Assembly: GCF_030297155.1 (NCBI RefSeq)
Contig: NZ_AP028067.1
Span: 992,001-1,056,000 of the forward strand
Direction of reading: 5' to 3'
Origin: Vibrio sp. FE10
GTDB taxonomy: Bacteria; Pseudomonadota; Gammaproteobacteria; Enterobacterales; Vibrionaceae
Length of the DNA: 64,000 bases
The position numbers were made by a program, and so were the translations under genes. Each line of letters opens with the position of its first letter. Position 1 is the first letter of the stretch. Below, one piece after another: positions 36,441-45,687 of the stretch. The notes below the pieces were generated by a model. The model was not told where the DNA came from. It made no database searches and was given only the letters and a program-made list of their open reading frames with translations.

Positions 36441-36721
36441 TGCCGATTTCCTGAAATTAATTTAAATACTTTATTAAAGTACCGCAAAACGGCGTTTGAT
36501 AGAATAAAAATCTGATGAATGTCGCATTTCAGTGTCACGTTTGGTCTTTTTGTTGTCACTCTTTTCTAAATTTTAATTAATCGCTTTCTTTGTTATTAGC
36601 TAAGATGAATAAAGAGGCTGGATCGCTTAAAATCACACGAATGTTCAAAAGATATAGTACATTCTTGATCTAAGTGGGTGCTGCCCATAAAGTATCAAAC
36701 TAATATAATAATAATTTAGAT

Positions 36722-38044
36722 GTGAACGAGGTCGATTTGTCACATTTCCAGCAAACTATCTCCGCTTTGATTGAGCGAGTACAAAATGCCCAAGCAAGTG
36801 AAGTTCGTTGTGTTGAAGTTCTAACGCAAAAACCATCGTTTGCATTTATAGAATGGCTTCATGCTCAACCGCTCTTTCCAAAGTTCTACTGGCAGTCACG
36901 CGACACTCGTGAAGAAGTGGTCGCGCTCGGTCAACTGCATACTTTCTCCGATCCTGCTCCCGCGTATGCCATTCTTGGTGAAGACCAACGAATTTGGGGT
37001 GGACGTTCATTTGACGGACATACCGCAAAGAACCGCCGTTGCATGGAATCGTTTTTCTTTCTTCCTCAGGTTGAATTAATTCGCTTTGACGACACTTGGT
37101 CGCTGGCGGTTAATTTGTCTCCTGATCGCGTTGCTTCCATTAATGCTTTGAATAAGCTTTCTGTAGAAGCGGCGATATTGGCTCCTTTGTCGGCGCACAT
37201 TGAGCAGATTAACCATGTTCCAGAACGAGAACAGTGGGGCAACTTGGTCGATAAAGTACTTCAGGGCATCAGCGACGAAGAATATAAGAAAGTCGTATTA
37301 GCTCGTAGAACCACATTGCAATTGGATGCGCCAATCTGTGCGGCTCAGTTGCTTAAGGCCAGCTACCTGCAAAATCATCACAGCTTTCACTTTTTGTTGG
37401 TATTGGATTCCAAACACAGCTTTATTGGCTCAACGCCAGAACGTTTGTACAGTCGATATGGCACTGAGCTTGATACTGAAGCGCTAGCGGGAACCATTGG
37501 TCGCGGAGAAAACGCGACAGAAGATATGGAGTTAGCCAACTGGCTTTCTCAAGACAGTAAAAACCTCAATGAAAACCAATATGTGGTTGACGACATCATT
37601 GAGCGCCTCACTCCTCATTCTCAAACGGTACACGTTGAAAAAGAGGCGCGGCTTGTGCGTTTGCGTAAGGTGCAGCACCTCAAGCGTAATATTCACGCTC
37701 AACTCAATACAGGCGTTAACGGTGTCCAGTTGCTTGCGTCATTACAACCAACAGCTGCCGTTGCGGGATTACCGCGTAAAGAAGCGATGGATTTCATTCT
37801 TGAACATGAACCGTTTGCAAGAGGTTGGTATGCAGGCTCTGTTGGTTATATTAGCCATCAACGCGCTGAATTCTGTGTCGCGATTCGTAGTGCCTTGGTT
37901 GTAAACGATCAAGTACAACTGTTTGCGGGTGCCGGGATCGTGCCGGGATCCGTTGCTGAACATGAGTGGCAAGAGTTGAACAAGAAGATGTCGACTCTGC
38001 TCAGCCTAATTTCAGATCACCCACCTTTGGGTGTGGCGTCATGA
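36722..38044 (+). CDS. menF: Isochorismate synthase MenF
   Basis: 440 aa chorismate-binding enzyme, first committed step of menaquinone synthesis. Family motifs: FIGSTPERLYSR, LDTEALAGTIGRG, VVDDIIERL, HLKRNIHA, AVAGLPRKEAM and RGWYAGSVGYI, FCVAIRSA. The GTG at 36722 has a poor ribosome site; a TTG five codons on (36737) follows GAGGT and could be the real start. Its stop overlaps the menD start as ATGA, the usual coupling in the men operon. Confidence 0.93.
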   Translation: MNEVDLSHFQQTISALIERVQNAQASEVRCVEVLTQKPSFAFIEWLHAQPLFPKFYWQSRDTREEVVALGQLHTFSDPAPAYAILGEDQRIWGGRSFDGHTAKNRRCMESFFFLPQVELIRFDDTWSLAVNLSPDRVASINALNKLSVEAAILAPLSAHIEQINHVPEREQWGNLVDKVLQGISDEEYKKVVLARRTTLQLDAPICAAQLLKASYLQNHHSFHFLLVLDSKHSFIGSTPERLYSRYGTELDTEALAGTIGRGENATEDMELANWLSQDSKNLNENQYVVDDIIERLTPHSQTVHVEKEARLVRLRKVQHLKRNIHAQLNTGVNGVQLLASLQPTAAVAGLPRKEAMDFILEHEPFARGWYAGSVGYISHQRAEFCVAIRSALVVNDQVQLFAGAGIVPGSVAEHEWQELNKKMSTLLSLISDHPPLGVAS

Positions 38045-39765
38045 ACCACGACCAAGCCGTATTAAACAGAGTTTGGTGTCACACATTACTTGAAGAGTTA
38101 GCACGCAGTGGCGTTGAACATGTTTGTGTTGCACCGGGCTCGCGCTCAACACCATTAACACTTGAAGCCGAAGCCAATCCAAAACTGACACTGCATACGC
38201 ACTTTGATGAGCGTGGGCTTGGCTTTCTTGCGTTAGGCTTGGCAAAAGCCAGCGATAAGCCAGTTGCCGTGATTGTGACCTCTGGTACTGCTGTCGCAAA
38301 CCTGCTTCCTGCGACGGCCGAATCTGGGTTGACACGAGAAAAACTGATCTTGCTGACCTCTGATAGACCTATCGACTTGGTCGACTGTGGTGCCAATCAA
38401 GCGATTCAGCAGCATGGTATCTTTTCTTCCCATGTTGAAAGTGCTTTAAACCTACCAAGCCCGAGTACACAAGTTTCTTTGAACTGGCTTTTGACGTCAG
38501 TTGATAACGTGCTGGCGAAACAACGTAATGTTGGTGGTGCGATTCATATCAACTGTCCGTTCCCAGAACCTCTATATTCTGCGAATAGCACGGAAATGTA
38601 TGCGGAATACACCTCCAGTGTCGCTGGGTGGAAATCGGGAATAGGTTGTTACAGCCAAACGTTTTTACCTAATCAAGTGAATACACAACCTATTGCTCCA
38701 GGTGAGTATCTTGGACGTAAGGGGGTGGTTATTCTCGGTTCGCTAGATATTGAACAAGCGACAAAAGCTCAGCAGTTTGCCGCAGCATTAGGTTGGCCAG
38801 TTTTTTGCGATCCTCAATCAGGTGTCACCAGTGATTGTAAACATTATGATCTGTGGATGCAGAGTGACGTAGCGAAAGAGCAACTTAACCAATGTGATTT
38901 CATCCTTCAGTTCGGTGAGCGCATTGTTTCTAAGCGCCTTAATCATTGGATAAAGTCACAAGCATCATCATTCTGCTCATCACAATACATTGTTGTGTCA
39001 CCGGATTCGCACCGAATCAACCAAGATCATCTGCCTCAAACCCATATCGTTGCTGATATCGAGCTATGGGTGTCAGAGCAGCATTTACCTACCTTGTTAG
39101 GTCAGCATGCAGGTTGGGCGGCACCTTTGGTCGAAATCGCGAATACGGTTCAACAATTAGCGTTGGCGCAAATATCCAATAATGACCAGCTAACCGAGTT
39201 GAGCGTTGCAGTTGACTTGTCGACTAGACTTAAAGACAGAGAGCTATTTGTGGGAAATAGTTTGATGGTAAGGCTGGTGGATATGCTGTCATCAATATCT
39301 GCGAATCAAGTTTACAGTAATCGTGGCGCATCAGGCATTGATGGCTTGGTGGCGACGGCTGCGGGCGTGGTAAAAGCCAACCAGAACCCCTTGATTATGT
39401 TGATTGGCGATACCTCTTTGTTGTATGACCTCAACTCTCTGGCTCTGCTTACCCACAATGTAACGCCGATGGTTATTGTTGTGACTAACAATGATGGCGG
39501 TGCAATTTTTGACTTGTTGCCCGTTCCTGAGCAACAAAAACAATCTCTATATCAAATGCCCCATGGTTTCGGTTTTGAACATGCCGCTGCGCAATTCCAG
39601 CTTGGTTATGCGGCGCCAGAAACTTTGAATTGCTATCAAACGATTATCGAACAACATTTCGAACAGGGTCAGGGTACCTTGCTCGTTGAAGTTAAGACGC
39701 CTCCCGAACAAGCGTCTACTTTGCTGAAACAATTCAGTTCAATGCTCACCGAGGCATTAGCCTAA
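38041..39765 (+). CDS. menD: SEPHCHC synthase MenD
   Basis: 574 aa from the ATG at 38041, which overlaps the menF stop; the longer open frame is only menF overlap. Thiamine-diphosphate enzyme joining 2-oxoglutarate and isochorismate. N-terminal domain with APGSRSTPL and DERGLGFLALG; C-terminal ThDP-binding motif GDTSLLYDLNSL with NDGGAIFDLLP after it. Nine bases separate it from menH. Confidence 0.95.
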   Translation: MNHDQAVLNRVWCHTLLEELARSGVEHVCVAPGSRSTPLTLEAEANPKLTLHTHFDERGLGFLALGLAKASDKPVAVIVTSGTAVANLLPATAESGLTREKLILLTSDRPIDLVDCGANQAIQQHGIFSSHVESALNLPSPSTQVSLNWLLTSVDNVLAKQRNVGGAIHINCPFPEPLYSANSTEMYAEYTSSVAGWKSGIGCYSQTFLPNQVNTQPIAPGEYLGRKGVVILGSLDIEQATKAQQFAAALGWPVFCDPQSGVTSDCKHYDLWMQSDVAKEQLNQCDFILQFGERIVSKRLNHWIKSQASSFCSSQYIVVSPDSHRINQDHLPQTHIVADIELWVSEQHLPTLLGQHAGWAAPLVEIANTVQQLALAQISNNDQLTELSVAVDLSTRLKDRELFVGNSLMVRLVDMLSSISANQVYSNRGASGIDGLVATAAGVVKANQNPLIMLIGDTSLLYDLNSLALLTHNVTPMVIVVTNNDGGAIFDLLPVPEQQKQSLYQMPHGFGFEHAAAQFQLGYAAPETLNCYQTIIEQHFEQGQGTLLVEVKTPPEQASTLLKQFSSMLTEALA

Positions 39766-39774
39766 GGACTTTAC

Positions 39775-40575
39775 ATGCTTTACTCCAATTATTACCCAGC
39801 TGTACAAGAATCTTCTGACAAACCTTTGCTTGTTTTTCTACATGGTTTACTCGGAAGCGGGGATGATTGGAGCGCATGTCATCCATATCTAGAGGATTTT
39901 CCTCGTCTTTGCATAGATTTGCCTGGACACGGACAAAGTCGCTTTATCGATCCGGTAGGCTTTGATCATTGCTGCAAGAAAATCGTTCAGTGCATCACTT
40001 CTCAACTTGCTCTTAATGATCTCCCTGCAGATTATCCTATCGTGGTGATTGGCTACTCTATGGGAGGCAGGCTCGCCATGTATGGGGTGACAAGCCCTTG
40101 CTTCGAAACACTCAATCTTGAGAAAGTCATTATTGAAGGTGGCAACTTTGGTCTTGAGCGTGATGAAGAACGAGCACAAAGGTTAGTACATGATACGCAG
40201 TGGGCTGTCCGCTTTGCACAGCAGTCGATTGAAGATGTTTTAGACGATTGGTATCAACAAAGCGTCTTTTCTTCACTAAATCATGAGCAAAGACAAACTT
40301 TGGTCATAAAGCGTAGTGGTAACCTTGGAGTATCCGTAGCAAATATGTTGTTATCTACTTCGTTAGCTAAGCAACCGGATTTACGTGCCACATTGAAATC
40401 TCATGAGCATCAATTGCATTATGTGTGTGGTGAAAAAGATCGTAAATTCATGGAGCTAGCTGAGAATAGTGGCTTTGAATATAGTCAGGTTGATTACGCT
40501 GGTCATAATGTTCATTTCGAACAACCAGAGCTGTTTTCAAACCTGATCATCCAATGTATCGCCAGTCGTCGCTAA
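39775..40575 (+). CDS. menH: SHCHC synthase MenH
   Basis: 266 aa alpha/beta hydrolase that eliminates pyruvate from SEPHCHC. Ser95 sits in the nucleophile elbow GYSMGG, FLHGLLGSGDDW forms the oxyanion strand, and the C-terminal His is in YAGHNVHFE. AAGGAC is the ribosome site. Middle of the men operon. Confidence 0.93.
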   Translation: MLYSNYYPAVQESSDKPLLVFLHGLLGSGDDWSACHPYLEDFPRLCIDLPGHGQSRFIDPVGFDHCCKKIVQCITSQLALNDLPADYPIVVIGYSMGGRLAMYGVTSPCFETLNLEKVIIEGGNFGLERDEERAQRLVHDTQWAVRFAQQSIEDVLDDWYQQSVFSSLNHEQRQTLVIKRSGNLGVSVANMLLSTSLAKQPDLRATLKSHEHQLHYVCGEKDRKFMELAENSGFEYSQVDYAGHNVHFEQPELFSNLIIQCIASRR

Positions 40576-40629
40576 ACTGACTGAGCGGTTCTCTCGTATC
40601 AAGCACTATCAAAAGCAGAGCAACACCGT

Positions 40630-40650
40630 CACGACTATTCGTTAGTCGTG
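40630..40650 (+). promoter_or_regulatory. Hairpin in the menB leader
   Basis: Perfect 8-bp stem CACGACTA / TAGTCGTG with loop TTCGT, 28 bases before the menB start. No T-run follows. It may stabilise or attenuate the message between menH and menB; the 102-bp gap here is the largest in the operon. Confidence 0.5.
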
Positions 40651-40677
40651 GTCTCTAATAGAACAATGGGAATCACC

Positions 40678-41544
40678 ATGGCTAAAACAGTAGGCATCAC
40701 AGAAGAAGAACTTTACGCAGCAGTTAACTGGCGCGATGAAAGCAGTCAATTTGAGGATATTCAGTACCACAAGTCTGACGACGGTATTGCGAAAATCACG
40801 ATTGCTCGTCCTCAAGTCCACAATGCGTTCCGTCCACAAACCGTAAAAGAGATGATCAATGCACTGGCTGATGCTCGTTATGACGAGAAGGTTGGCGTAA
40901 TCATTTTGACGGGTCTTGGTGAGAAGGCGTTCTGTTCTGGTGGTGACCAAAGTATTCGTGGTGACTACGGCGGCTATCAAGATGATTCAGGTACACACCA
41001 CCTGAACGTACTTGATTTCCAACGTCAAATTCGTACTTGTCCAAAACCAGTTATCGCAGCGGTATCGGGTTGGGCAGTCGGTGGTGGTCATGTTCTTCAC
41101 ATGATGGCAGACCTTACAATCGCAGCTGAAAACGCACAGTTTGGTCAGACGGGTCCTAAAGTAGGCTCATTCGACGGCGGTTGGGGTGCTTCTTACATGG
41201 CTCGTATCGTTGGCCAAAAGAAAGCGCGTGAAATCTGGTTCTTGTGTCGTTTCTACGATGCTCAAGAAGCATTGGACATGGGCTTAGTAAACACAGTGGT
41301 ACCTGTTGCTGATCTAGAAAAAGAAACTGTTCGTTGGTGTCGTGAAGTGCTTCAACACAGCCCAATGGCGCTGCGTTGCTTGAAAGCGGCACTCAATGCT
41401 GACTGTGATGGCCAAGCCGGTCTTCAAGAGTTGGCGGGTAACGCCACTATGATGTTCTACATGACAGAGGAAGGCCAAGAAGGTCGCAATGCGTTTAACG
41501 AGAAACGTCGACCTGATTTCGATAAATTCCCGCGTAATCCATAG
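40678..41544 (+). CDS. menB: 1,4-dihydroxy-2-naphthoyl-CoA synthase MenB
   Basis: 288 aa. The ATG at 40678 (MAKTVG) follows GGGA; ten upstream codons that are open have no ribosome site. Crotonase fold with [47 protein letters not shown] region and [17 protein letters not shown]. It closes the naphthoquinone ring from o-succinylbenzoyl-CoA. Codon use is more biased than its men neighbours, suggesting higher expression. Confidence 0.95.
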   Translation: MAKTVGITEEELYAAVNWRDESSQFEDIQYHKSDDGIAKITIARPQVHNAFRPQTVKEMINALADARYDEKVGVIILTGLGEKAFCSGGDQSIRGDYGGYQDDSGTHHLNVLDFQRQIRTCPKPVIAAVSGWAVGGGHVLHMMADLTIAAENAQFGQTGPKVGSFDGGWGASYMARIVGQKKAREIWFLCRFYDAQEALDMGLVNTVVPVADLEKETVRWCREVLQHSPMALRCLKAALNADCDGQAGLQELAGNATMMFYMTEEGQEGRNAFNEKRRPDFDKFPRNP

Positions 41545-41617
41545 CCTTTTCCTCTCCAGAATGAGTCGCTAAATAGCGGCTCGTTTTGTTTTGATGTTCC
41601 CATTTTTAGGACACCTT

Positions 41618-42625
41618 ATGAACTCAGTGAATTCTCAGCGTCACGCGAAACTCTACCGTTATCAATTACCTATGGATAGTGGTGTAGTACTTCGTGATAA
41701 TAAGTTGAGCGAACGAATTGGTTACATTATCCAACTTGAGTGTGATGGTAAAACTGGTTTTGGTGACGTTGCGCCTCTACCTGGTTTTAGCCTAGAAGAT
41801 GCCGAGCAAGCCGGTATTCAACTGCAACACGAACTAGAGCTTTGGAGCCACAATAACCCTCAAACGCCTTTTGATGAGTTATATCCTTCTGTTGCCTTCG
41901 GTTTTTCGATGGCGATGATGGAACTACGCGGCGATCTTAACGCAGAAGGTAACTACCAAGCTGCGCCTTTGTGTACAGGCGACCCTGATGAGTTGATCCC
42001 TGTGCTCAATGAGATGAAAGGCGAGAAGGTTGCTAAGGTAAAAGTTGGCCTTTATGAAGCGATCCGTGATGGCATGCTGGTGAGCTTATTCCTTGAATCG
42101 ATTCCTGATTTAACCTTAAGGCTTGATGCTAACCGTGCATGGAAGCCAGAAAAGGCTAAGCAGTTCATCAAGTACATTGCGCCTTCACTGCGTCAACGTA
42201 TTAGCTTTATTGAAGAACCTTGTCAGAAGCCAGAAGACAGCTTGGCATTTGCCATTGACCATGGCGTTGCGATTGCATGGGATGAGACACTACAAGAAGC
42301 GGTAAGAAGCCCTGAGTTTAATCTCAGCGACCTTACGGGTGTTAAAGCGGTAGTGATTAAACCAACTCTAATTGGTTCGGTAGAACGTTGTGTCGCTATC
42401 ATTGAACGCGCGCAGCAACTTGGTATCAAACCAGTACTAAGTTCAAGCATAGAGTCGAGCCTTGGCTTAACTCAGATTGCTCGATTGGCACAACAATACT
42501 TGCCTAATGAAGTCCCAGGACTTGATACAATTGGCTTGTATCAGCAACAGCTAGAAGTCTCTTGGCCGGGTTGTAAGCTTCCTGTTTCTACTCTTGAACA
42601 GCAGCAATTGATTTGGTCTTCTTAG
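41618..42625 (+). CDS. menC: o-Succinylbenzoate synthase MenC
   Basis: 335 aa from the ATG at 41618, chosen for the AGGACA ribosome site; an in-frame ATG at 41591 lacks one. Enolase superfamily enzyme that dehydrates SHCHC. Catalytic framework visible: KVKVGLYE (Lys), LRLDANRAW, IEEPC, AWDET and AVVIKPTLIGS. 73 bp after menB. Confidence 0.93.
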   Translation: MNSVNSQRHAKLYRYQLPMDSGVVLRDNKLSERIGYIIQLECDGKTGFGDVAPLPGFSLEDAEQAGIQLQHELELWSHNNPQTPFDELYPSVAFGFSMAMMELRGDLNAEGNYQAAPLCTGDPDELIPVLNEMKGEKVAKVKVGLYEAIRDGMLVSLFLESIPDLTLRLDANRAWKPEKAKQFIKYIAPSLRQRISFIEEPCQKPEDSLAFAIDHGVAIAWDETLQEAVRSPEFNLSDLTGVKAVVIKPTLIGSVERCVAIIERAQQLGIKPVLSSSIESSLGLTQIARLAQQYLPNEVPGLDTIGLYQQQLEVSWPGCKLPVSTLEQQQLIWSS

Positions 42626-42677
42626 GCTGATTGTTCGCTTGGCTTAGACCGTTCTCAATCTATAACTTGGTTATTTT

Positions 42678-44111
42678 ATGATGCGCCCACAATCTATTCA
42701 TCACCCGCTCTGGGTACAGTGGGCGCAGAAGAACCCACATCAAACAGCGTTAGTGACTCCTGACTGGGCTTACACTTGGCTGCAAGTCTCAGTGTTAGTG
42801 AGTGAGTACCAACAACAGTTATCCCATCAAGGTTTATGTGAAGGTGATGTACTGACGATTGTCGGTAAGAACCAAGCTGAAGTGATTCCAGTGTATCTTG
42901 CGGCCTTAAATTTAGGTGTGGTTTGTGCGTTTACCATGCCTCAGCCGAAAGCTCGTTTAACGCAGAAGCTTGAATCCCTTTATGGCCAGCCAGACAGACG
43001 TTACCTTTGGCTATTAGATAGCTGTGGGTTAGATCCTTATGATGCTGTTGACCTCAAGACTATATTGGTGACGTTACCTTGCTTGAACGAAGTTAAGGTC
43101 GATGGTGATAACAGGCCAGTAGCAACATCGGAAAACCCTAACTTTAATCCTCAATTTTTAGCGAGCATCGTATTCACGTCTGGTTCTACCGGAAACCCGA
43201 AAGCGGTGGCGCACACGTTGCAGCAACACTTATGTTCAGCTCAGGGTTTACTCGATGTTTTTTGCTTTGAACAAGCTGACACTTGGCTACTTAGCTTGCC
43301 GATGTACCACGTATCGGGATTAGCGATTGTCCATCGTTGGTTAGTTGCTGGTGGCTGTATCAAAATAGGTCAAGGTAAGCTCGAAACCGATATCGAAGGT
43401 TGCAGTCATGCCTCTTTAGTGGCTACTCAACTGCATAGGTTATTACAGAGTAAGCAAGCACTTACTTTAACTCATGTGCTTTTAGGTGGTAGTCATATTC
43501 CAGAAGTGCTAGGGCTTGAAGCTCAACAAATGGGTATCGAAACTTGGCTTGGATATGGCATGACAGAAGCGGCTTCGACGGTGACCGCGAAGCCCGTCGA
43601 TGGCACCAAAACGGCAGGCTTTGTTCTCGACCAGCGCCAATTGAAGATTGAAGATCAGCGCATCTATATTGGCGGTAATACACTTGCTTCTGGTTATTAC
43701 TATCAAGGAGACTTAACGCCTCTGGTGGATGAGCAAGGTTGGTTCGACAGTAAAGACCTCGGTGAATGGGATGGCGAACAAGTGTCGATTATTGGCCGAG
43801 CGGATAACCAGTTTATTTCCGGCGGTGAAAACATCCACTGTGAAGAAATTGAGCGAGCACTCAATCAATTACCTGAAGTTAAACAAGCCTTTGTGGTTCC
43901 TGTTGAAGACAGTGAATTTGGCTTTAGACCGATTGCGATTGTCGACTGCGATGAACTACCTACCAAAGAGTGGTTTGCAGAACAGTTACAAGGGAGCCTA
44001 GAGCGATTCAAATTTCCTATCGAGTATTATCAGATGCCTGAGCAAGAACAGCAGGGGATCAAAGTCTCGAGAGTAGGTTTGGCAGCTTGGTTGTTTCAGC
44101 ATAGAAACTAA
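42678..44111 (+). CDS. menE: o-Succinylbenzoate-CoA ligase MenE
   Basis: 477 aa ANL-superfamily adenylating enzyme. P-loop FTSGSTGNPKAV, LGYGMTEAAST and the hinge region GRADNQFISGGENI are intact. It activates o-succinylbenzoate with CoA for MenB. Last gene of the men cluster, so only the later prenylation and methylation genes are missing from the window. Two adjacent ATG codons are possible starts. Confidence 0.94.
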   Translation: MMRPQSIHHPLWVQWAQKNPHQTALVTPDWAYTWLQVSVLVSEYQQQLSHQGLCEGDVLTIVGKNQAEVIPVYLAALNLGVVCAFTMPQPKARLTQKLESLYGQPDRRYLWLLDSCGLDPYDAVDLKTILVTLPCLNEVKVDGDNRPVATSENPNFNPQFLASIVFTSGSTGNPKAVAHTLQQHLCSAQGLLDVFCFEQADTWLLSLPMYHVSGLAIVHRWLVAGGCIKIGQGKLETDIEGCSHASLVATQLHRLLQSKQALTLTHVLLGGSHIPEVLGLEAQQMGIETWLGYGMTEAASTVTAKPVDGTKTAGFVLDQRQLKIEDQRIYIGGNTLASGYYYQGDLTPLVDEQGWFDSKDLGEWDGEQVSIIGRADNQFISGGENIHCEEIERALNQLPEVKQAFVVPVEDSEFGFRPIAIVDCDELPTKEWFAEQLQGSLERFKFPIEYYQMPEQEQQGIKVSRVGLAAWLFQHRN

Positions 44112-44266
44112 AAGCCGAAGAACACTGGAAGATGTGTGTCGTTTGCTAGATTGGAAGACGGTTAGTTAATTTAGCAATTAGATAGTTCAAAACAGAATTT
44201 ATTATCTTTATAACCATCCATCATAATAAGCCCTATAAATAACGGATTATAGAATAAGGTCTTATT

Positions 44267-44431
44267 ATGAAAATTGCCCTCATCATTGCGGTTTTACTGC
44301 AGATAGGCCAAGCAGTTACTTCGTCTGGGCTGACGCGATCGTTGGCTGAACTCACTGCATTTGTATTGGTTGTGGTACTTGTTTTGATGAAAAGGGAGAG
44401 TCAAAAGAGTGATAAGCCTGTGTTTGACTAG
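44267..44431 (+). CDS. Small membrane protein, 54 aa, hypothetical
   Basis: Starts MKIALIIAVLLQIGQ and ends QKSDKPVFD. Two hydrophobic stretches (about residues 3-14 and 29-41) separated by a short polar loop, then a charged tail (MKRESQKSD), consistent with a small inner-membrane protein. AAGGTC lies eight bases before the ATG, and a strong terminator follows the stop by 30 bp, so the frame has its own start and stop signals. I do not recognise the family. Confidence 0.6.
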   Translation: MKIALIIAVLLQIGQAVTSSGLTRSLAELTAFVLVVVLVLMKRESQKSDKPVFD

Positions 44432-44460
44432 TGACTGTTGTAACAATGAATATATACGAT

Positions 44461-44497
44461 AAAGGCAAAGCCCATTTGAGCTTTGCCTTTTTATTTT
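44461..44497 (+). terminator. Terminator after the 54-aa ORF
   Basis: Perfect 11-bp stem AAAGGCAAAGC / GCTTTGCCTTT, loop of eight, followed by TTATTTT. Could also stop leftward transcripts. Confidence 0.88.
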
Positions 44498-44554
44498 GTT
44501 ATTCGCTAACCTGTTTGTCTGGTTAACACATGAACCAATCTACAGGGCAGCTTC

Positions 44555-44607
44555 GCGTATTAGGCGTATTAGGCGTATTAGGTGTATTAGGTGTATTAGG
44601 TGTATTA
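44555..44607. repeat. 9-bp tandem repeat (about 5.9 copies) at a gene end
   Basis: Three copies of GCGTATTAG followed by nearly three copies of GTGTATTAG. The last TTA is the complement of the TAA stop codon of the YeiH-type gene, so the array starts exactly at its 3' end. Copy number is prone to change by slippage. Confidence 0.92.
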
Positions 44608-45525
44608 TGCGAGAGTTAACCACGCTAATGAGCCTGTCGAAATCATCGTCCACATTGTAATACCAAACATCAGTGGCTTCGGCCCTGCAGCTTTAAGCTT
44701 TTCAACTGAAATACCGCAACCAATCAAGAACAAACAAACTACTAGCGCACGCTTAGACACATCAAAGATACCTTGGTAGACCATTTCAAATTGTGGCAGC
44801 AAGTCACTAATAGCAATAGCAGCACAGTAGAAGAAAATGAAGTAAGGAATCGTAATCTTCTTTTGATCGTTCTTGAAGATCATTGCACTGACTAACGCGA
44901 TTGGGATAATCCACAGTGCGCGTGCTAGCTTCAATGTGGTTGCTGTGGTTAGTGCTTCTTCGCCGTACGCTGATGCTGCACCAACAACCGAAGATGTATC
45001 ATGAATCGCGATTGCAGCCCATGTACCGAAAGTTTGTTGGCTTAGCTCTAGCGCATGGCCAATCATCGGGAACAAGAAAAGGGCAACTGAGTTCAACACA
45101 AACACTGTAGCTAACGCTAAACCAATCTGTTCATCGTCTGCTTTAATCGCTGGGGCTACGGCGGCAATGGCGCTACCACCACAAATTGCGGTACCAGAAG
45201 AGATAAGGTAACCCGTGGTGCGATCCAGCCCCATTCGTTTCGCTAAGAACCAACCAATCACCAGCGTGCCAATGATGGTCGTAACAATCAGACCGATACC
45301 GTCGCCTGTTACTGCCAGTGCTTTTTCAAACTGAATGCCAAAACCTAAGCCGACAATTGAGTAGGCCAACAGTTTCTTGGTGAGTTTGCCTACTTCTAGG
45401 TGCTCAGGGACTAAACCTAAACTCGCAAGCAGGAAACCGATCACGAGTGCCGTCGGTGAACTCACCCATGGGGTCAAACAAAATAGAGCAGCAAGATAAA
45501 ATGGAACAGACTTTTTTAGATTCAT
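44605..45525 (-). CDS. YeiH-family putative exporter (UPF0324)
   Basis: 306 aa from the ATG at 45525 ([11 protein letters not shown]); an upstream extension of 30 codons to 45615 looks non-coding. About nine membrane segments, with family motifs [34 protein letters not shown] and [19 protein letters not shown]. The family is annotated as a sulfate exporter in some bacteria, but the substrate is not established. It follows the MFS-acyltransferase gene by 162 bp on the same strand; a TetR-type inverted repeat in that gap could control it. Confidence 0.85.
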   Translation of the reverse strand: MNLKKSVPFYLAALFCLTPWVSSPTALVIGFLLASLGLVPEHLEVGKLTKKLLAYSIVGLGFGIQFEKALAVTGDGIGLIVTTIIGTLVIGWFLAKRMGLDRTTGYLISSGTAICGGSAIAAVAPAIKADDEQIGLALATVFVLNSVALFLFPMIGHALELSQQTFGTWAAIAIHDTSSVVGAASAYGEEALTTATTLKLARALWIIPIALVSAMIFKNDQKKITIPYFIFFYCAAIAISDLLPQFEMVYQGIFDVSKRALVVCLFLIGCGISVEKLKAAGPKPLMFGITMWTMISTGSLAWLTLA

Positions 45526-45609
45526 TATATTTAGGTCGTCGCGTCTAGTATTGGCAGCGTAGTGGAAGACTATACGCGTAACACAATGGTAAGTAAGTCT
45601 AAATGAATT

Positions 45610-45642
45610 GAACAAACGTTAAGTAAAACTGAACGCTTGTTC
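45610..45642. promoter_or_regulatory. Possible TetR-type operator upstream of the YeiH-type gene
   Basis: GAACAAACGTT and AACGCTTGTTC form an inverted repeat with one mismatch around an 11-base spacer, 85-117 bp before the gene start. The right arm contains GAACGCTTGTTC, which resembles TetR-family (FabR/DesT-like) half-sites. Tentative. Confidence 0.4.
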
Positions 45643-45687
45643 TTATACTCTAATATTTAGCTAAAGAGTTGTCTGGGGTGGCTCTGC

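Larger units (their letters stand above)
44112..44604. other. 493-bp gap with small ORF, terminator and 9-bp repeats
   Basis: Between menE and the convergent exporter gene. It holds a probable 54-aa membrane protein (44267-44431), a clear terminator (44461-44497) and a 9-bp tandem repeat ending at the exporter stop codon. The first 150 bp show nothing recognisable. Confidence 0.7.

Noticed and set aside
37966..38040. Longer menD start inside menF
   Set aside because: The ATG at 38041 overlaps the menF stop as ATGA and gives the normal MenD N-terminus.
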